Source of the DNA: Lepraria neglecta
Taxonomy: Eukaryota; Ascomycota; Lecanoromycetes; Lecanorales; Stereocaulaceae
Reading direction: 5' to 3'
Length of the DNA stretch: 64,000 nucleotides
Assembly (NCBI GenBank): GCA_033220425.1
Contig: CM065648.1
Coordinates: forward strand, 124,001 to 188,000
Under the pieces are notes generated by a model. That model saw only the letters and a list, made by a program, of their open reading frames with translations, had not been told where the DNA came from and searched no databases. The translations under genes and the position numbers were made by a program. Shown piece after piece: positions 60,033 through 64,000 of this stretch. Position 1 is the first letter of the stretch; every line of letters starts with the position of its first letter.

Positions 60033-63000
60033 CTTCGCCTATAAGACGCGATTATAGCTACCCCTTATAACTTCCGTACCTTAAAGGAGCTTAGTAACTT
60101 ATACTAGCGGGTAGATAATTAATAGCGCTATATAAGCGAGAAGCGGGAGCGAATAGTATCGGCTTTAATACGCTCGTTAACTCGAACTACCCTAGCTATA
60201 GCTAGGTATATCTTACCTATATACGTTCCCTCTACGAAACGATAATCTATTAAACCTACTATTATTATTATACCTCGCTATTCTATATTACCTTATAAAG
60301 ATAGACCTCTAACCAAGTTATAAGACTCTAAATAATACTATATTTATAATAAGGAAGGGTATTTTACTATAGACTATCCTAAGAAGAGAAAGGAGACTAT
60401 TTAAAGGATATAGGATAAAGTAGGCGAAGCTAATAAAGGAGAGGAGGAAAAGGTACCTAGTAATATTAGTAAGATAGAAGACTACTCGGAGTTAGAAAAC
60501 TAGAAGTCTTTAGAGAAGTCGCCCTTAAGGACCTACTATTCTTATTATTAATAGATATCTATAATCTATATAGTAGAAGATTATTTATATACCCTATTAT
60601 ATTACTTACTTAAGGAAAAGAATACTAATCTAAAGCCCTTACTAATACTAGTACTACTATATATTTATTTATCGATAAAAAAGAAGCGTAACTACTTTCT
60701 AAGTATCTTAATATTACCTCTATACCTCTCGCTAAACTATATTACCTCTATAGCTATAATAGTAAGATATAAAAGAAACCTATTACCTATACTATTTACC
60801 CTTCTATAAAAGTCTATAATTATCTTAAGTTAACTATATCTATACTTATTACTAGCCTAGATAACTAATATATTATCCTTAGTAAGCTATAGATAAATAA
60901 GTATAAAGTCCTACTAGATATAGTAGATAACTATATTATCTTTCTATCTAGCCGCTATAACTATATTAGGGCCCTCTAAGCTCTTATTAAGCCTTCTACC
61001 GAGAAGGTAGATAAGATAAGGAATAGTCCTATAAATTATCTACCTCCGCTACCTAAGAAACTAGAGGTACTAGATATCGCTAAGATTAGTACTACTATAT
61101 TCTATATATATATAAGGAACTAAGAGAAGTATAATATCTAATACTTCTCTATAATAATAGCTGAGTTAGAGAAGGCTATCTAGAATAGATCTATACTAGA
61201 CTAGATCTATAAGGTATTAGAAGTAATAGAGGGGATAGTTAAGTAGAAGCTTCCCCGAGAATACTATAATCTTATTAATATCTTTAATCGGAGTAAAGTA
61301 AAGGAACTCCTACTATATTAGTTATATAATTATAATATCAAGATAGAATCTAGAAAGAAACTCCTTTAAAGTCACTTATATTTAATATCTAGATTTAAGC
61401 TCTAAAAGGTAAAGGAGTATTTAGATAATAATCTTAAGAAGGGCTTTATCTTACCTAGTATAGCGCCCTATATATTACTAGTCCTATTTATCTAAAAGTA
61501 TAATAGAAGTCTCCGTTTCTAGATCGATAATTAGAAACTTAATACCCTTATAATTCGGAACTACTATCCTATACCGCTTATTAAGGAAACGCTTACTTAT
61601 ATTATCGGATATAAATACCTTATAAAGCTAGATATTATTATCGTATTTAATAAGCTCTATATATATCCGGATAGCGAAGATCTTATAATATTTACTATCT
61701 TATTTAGAGTATTTAAATACTATATTCTACTATTTGGCCTAATTAATAGATCTACGTCCTTCTAGTACTATATAAATAATACCCTCTTTAACTACCTGAA
61801 CGATTTCTACTAGGTCTATCTAGATAATATCCTAATCTATAGTAAGACGGAAAAAGAGTATAAATAATATATATAAAAGGTCTTACTAAAGCTTTAGGAG
61901 GCGGGACTATAGGTTAATATTAAGAAATACGAATTCTATATCTAAGAGATAACCTTCCTTAGACTAATTATATTAATAGAAGGTCTATATATAGACCCTT
62001 CTAAAGTTAAGGCTATTATTAACTAGGAACCCCTAAATCGTCTAAAAGAGATATAAGTATTTATTAGTTTCTATAACTTCTACCGCCGGTTTATTAAGGA
62101 CTTCTCGAAAATAGTTAGACCCTTAGTATTACTTACTAAAAAGGATTATCTATTCTAGTAGTCTAAAGTATATTAGGCGGCCTTCGAGCGTCTTAAGAGT
62201 ATAGTTACTAGTACCCTAGTACTTCGGTATTATAATAGAGCCTAACTAGCGGTACTAGAGATAGATTCATCTGATTATATTAATAGTAATATTCTATCCT
62301 AAGCTAACGATAACGGAGTCCTTTATCTAGTTATATTCTATAGTAAAAACCTACTACCTACGGAGTATAACTATAAGATCTATAATAAGGAGCTATTTAT
62401 AATTATCCGCTATCTAGAATACTAGTATCCTAAATTAGAATTAACTAATATTTCTATCTAAATATTTACTAATTATAAGAGCCTTAAATATTTTATATAG
62501 ATAAAGAAGCTAATACGCTATCAAGCTCGATAGATAGAGAAATTAGCTAATTTTAGCTTTAAAATTATATACTAGAGTAGTAAATCTAATAGTAAAGTAG
62601 ACGCCTTAATATATATACTAAACTTAGTTTCTACTAATAATTAAGATAAGCGTTAAAATTATTAATACTATATTCTACTATCTCTAGAGTATTTTTAGAA
62701 ATTCTTCAAGGGTAGAGACCTTAAAGAGGGGGGATAGTAGTAATAATACTATATTAGATAAACGGATTAACACGATAGCTAAAAAAGGCTTACCTCTATA
62801 TATAAGGGTAGTACTAGTAAATAAGGAAGATAACGACTATAGATATATCCGTAATACCTTCGCGAAGGATCTATCTTAGATATTCGAGATAGTTAATCTA
62901 TATTATTACTCTAGTTATAATAATATACTCTTCTATAAGGATTATCTTTAGATTCTAGTAATAGCTAAGCTCCGTATAGATCTAATCAAGGAAAGCTATA

Positions 63001-63883
63001 ACTAATCTATATACGGCTATCCTAGTAGAAATAGGATACTTAAGTTAGTAAAGAGATAGTTCTACTAGCGTAGTATAAAAGATAAGATTACTCGCTATAT
63101 CTATAATTAATATATCTGCTAACGAAGTAAAGCCCCTCGAGACTAATATAATAGGCTACTATACGCTTTACCGGTGCCGAAGCAACGCTAGTAAGATATC
63201 TCTATAGACTTTATTACTAGACTTCCCGTCTCGGAAGGGTATAATACTATATATACTATCGTAGATCGGCTTTCTAAAGAGCGCTACTACGCTCTATATA
63301 TTATAACTAATTAAGGTATATCTATAAAAGCTATAGCCGATATCCTAATAAGATATATCTTCCGCTCGTATAGTCTCCTAGAGTCGATCATCTCTGATTA
63401 AAGGCTATAGTTTATATTATTAGTATAGAAGGTACTATATTAACGACTAAAGATTAATATTAAGCTATCTATAGCGTTCTATCTAGAAACTAACGATTAG
63501 ATAGAATAGGCTAATTAAGACGTCCAGCGTTACCTAAGAATATATTACTTATATATATAAGATAATTAGGTCTAATTTCTCTCTATAGCCGAATTTATAG
63601 ATAATAACTCTATTACTAGTACTACGGGAATAACTCTCTTCTTTGCTAATAAAGGTTTCTACCCTTAGATATCTTTCTCTCTATCTATAGACGCTAGAGC
63701 TATAGCTTATAAGCGTATCTAGTATACTAAGGTAAATAATATTATAGATTATATAACGAGAGTCTAAGACTTTATAACTAAATAATCCGTTATAAGCCGT
63801 AGAAGAATAATAGATTAAGCTAATAAGAAGTAGTCTAACGTTATATACGATAAAGGAGATATAGTATTCCTATCTAGTCGGAA
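60033..63883 (+). mobile_element. Ty3/gypsy element, internal region, dead
   Basis: A plus-strand gag-pol fossil: zinc-knuckle-like segment near 60,327-60,375, reverse transcriptase about 61,560-61,850 and beyond, and integrase about 62,900-63,500. No matching LTR pair is seen; the 3' end is cut by a Helitron-like copy at 63884. The block after the reverse transcriptase resembles the element at 50073-56074, so they may be related. It has very many RIP-type breaks. Confidence 0.72.
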
Positions 63884-64000
63884 TCTTTCTTCTAATAACA
63901 GATTATAGCGAAATTCGGAGCAATTCCGCACTTATAGCTAATCAAAATGCTTCTATACTTTAGTAGTCGATTCCCTCTTTTAGCTAGCGCCGCCAAGCAA
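63884..64000 (+). mobile_element. Helitron-like element (copy D), 5' end only
   Basis: TCTTTCTTCTAATAACAGATT follows GGAA, and the next 100 bp match the start of the other three copies. It runs off the window. Confidence 0.7.

Overview
This is genomic DNA from a filamentous ascomycete (Pezizomycotina). The evidence is short GT-AG introns (45-59 nt) with CTAAC/CTGAC-like branch sites, a highly reducing fungal polyketide synthase, an adenylation-thiolation-reductase enzyme, a PTH11/rhodopsin-like membrane protein, and long TA-rich flanks in which every transposon is decayed in the manner of repeat-induced point mutation (RIP). I cannot name the species.

Layout. 1-11,000: RIP-decayed repeats, namely a 3' piece of a chromodomain Ty3/gypsy element, a Tc1/mariner transposase fossil, and a complete but dead Ty3/gypsy element (4,341-10,989) with paired 461-bp LTRs and a perfect 5-bp target duplication. 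11,078-11,667: a short DNA transposon remnant. 12,400-32,316: a well-preserved biosynthetic gene cluster. 33,000-41,400: a belt of degraded host genes (unknown fungal proteins, F-box-like, methyltransferase, ankyrin, chromodomain protein, a large unknown protein), many closed by single C-to-T type stops. 42,576-43,259: an intact glutathione S-transferase gene. 43,634-64,000: a deeply nested transposon nest.

The cluster holds, left to right: a four-exon GFA-family (glutathione-dependent formaldehyde-activating-like) gene (-); a 2,891-residue HR-PKS with order KS-AT-DH-ER-KR-ACP and a C-terminal carnitine acyltransferase (cAT) domain (-); a divergent promoter region of 1.4 kb holding palindromic CGG-type sites; a 549-residue MFS exporter (+); a 362-residue seven-helix rhodopsin-like protein (-); and a 1,098-residue A-T-R adenylate-forming reductase (+). 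A reasonable model is that the PKS builds a reduced polyketide chain, the cAT domain releases it as an ester or acid, the A-T-R enzyme activates a carboxylic acid and reduces it to an aldehyde or alcohol, and the MFS protein exports the product. The order of steps and the product are inference.

The most unusual repeat is a Helitron-like non-autonomous family (four copies seen). Its copies start TCTTTCTTCTAATAA, end in a 9-bp-stem hairpin followed by 13 nt and ACTTG, and sit between an A and a T without target duplication. One copy lies inside another, and a gypsy element has landed in the terminal hairpin of the outer copy. The inner copy carries an 18-unit 33-bp minisatellite. The same nest also holds a 1.2-kb TRIM-like LTR element and a 200-bp MITE, both with clean target duplications.
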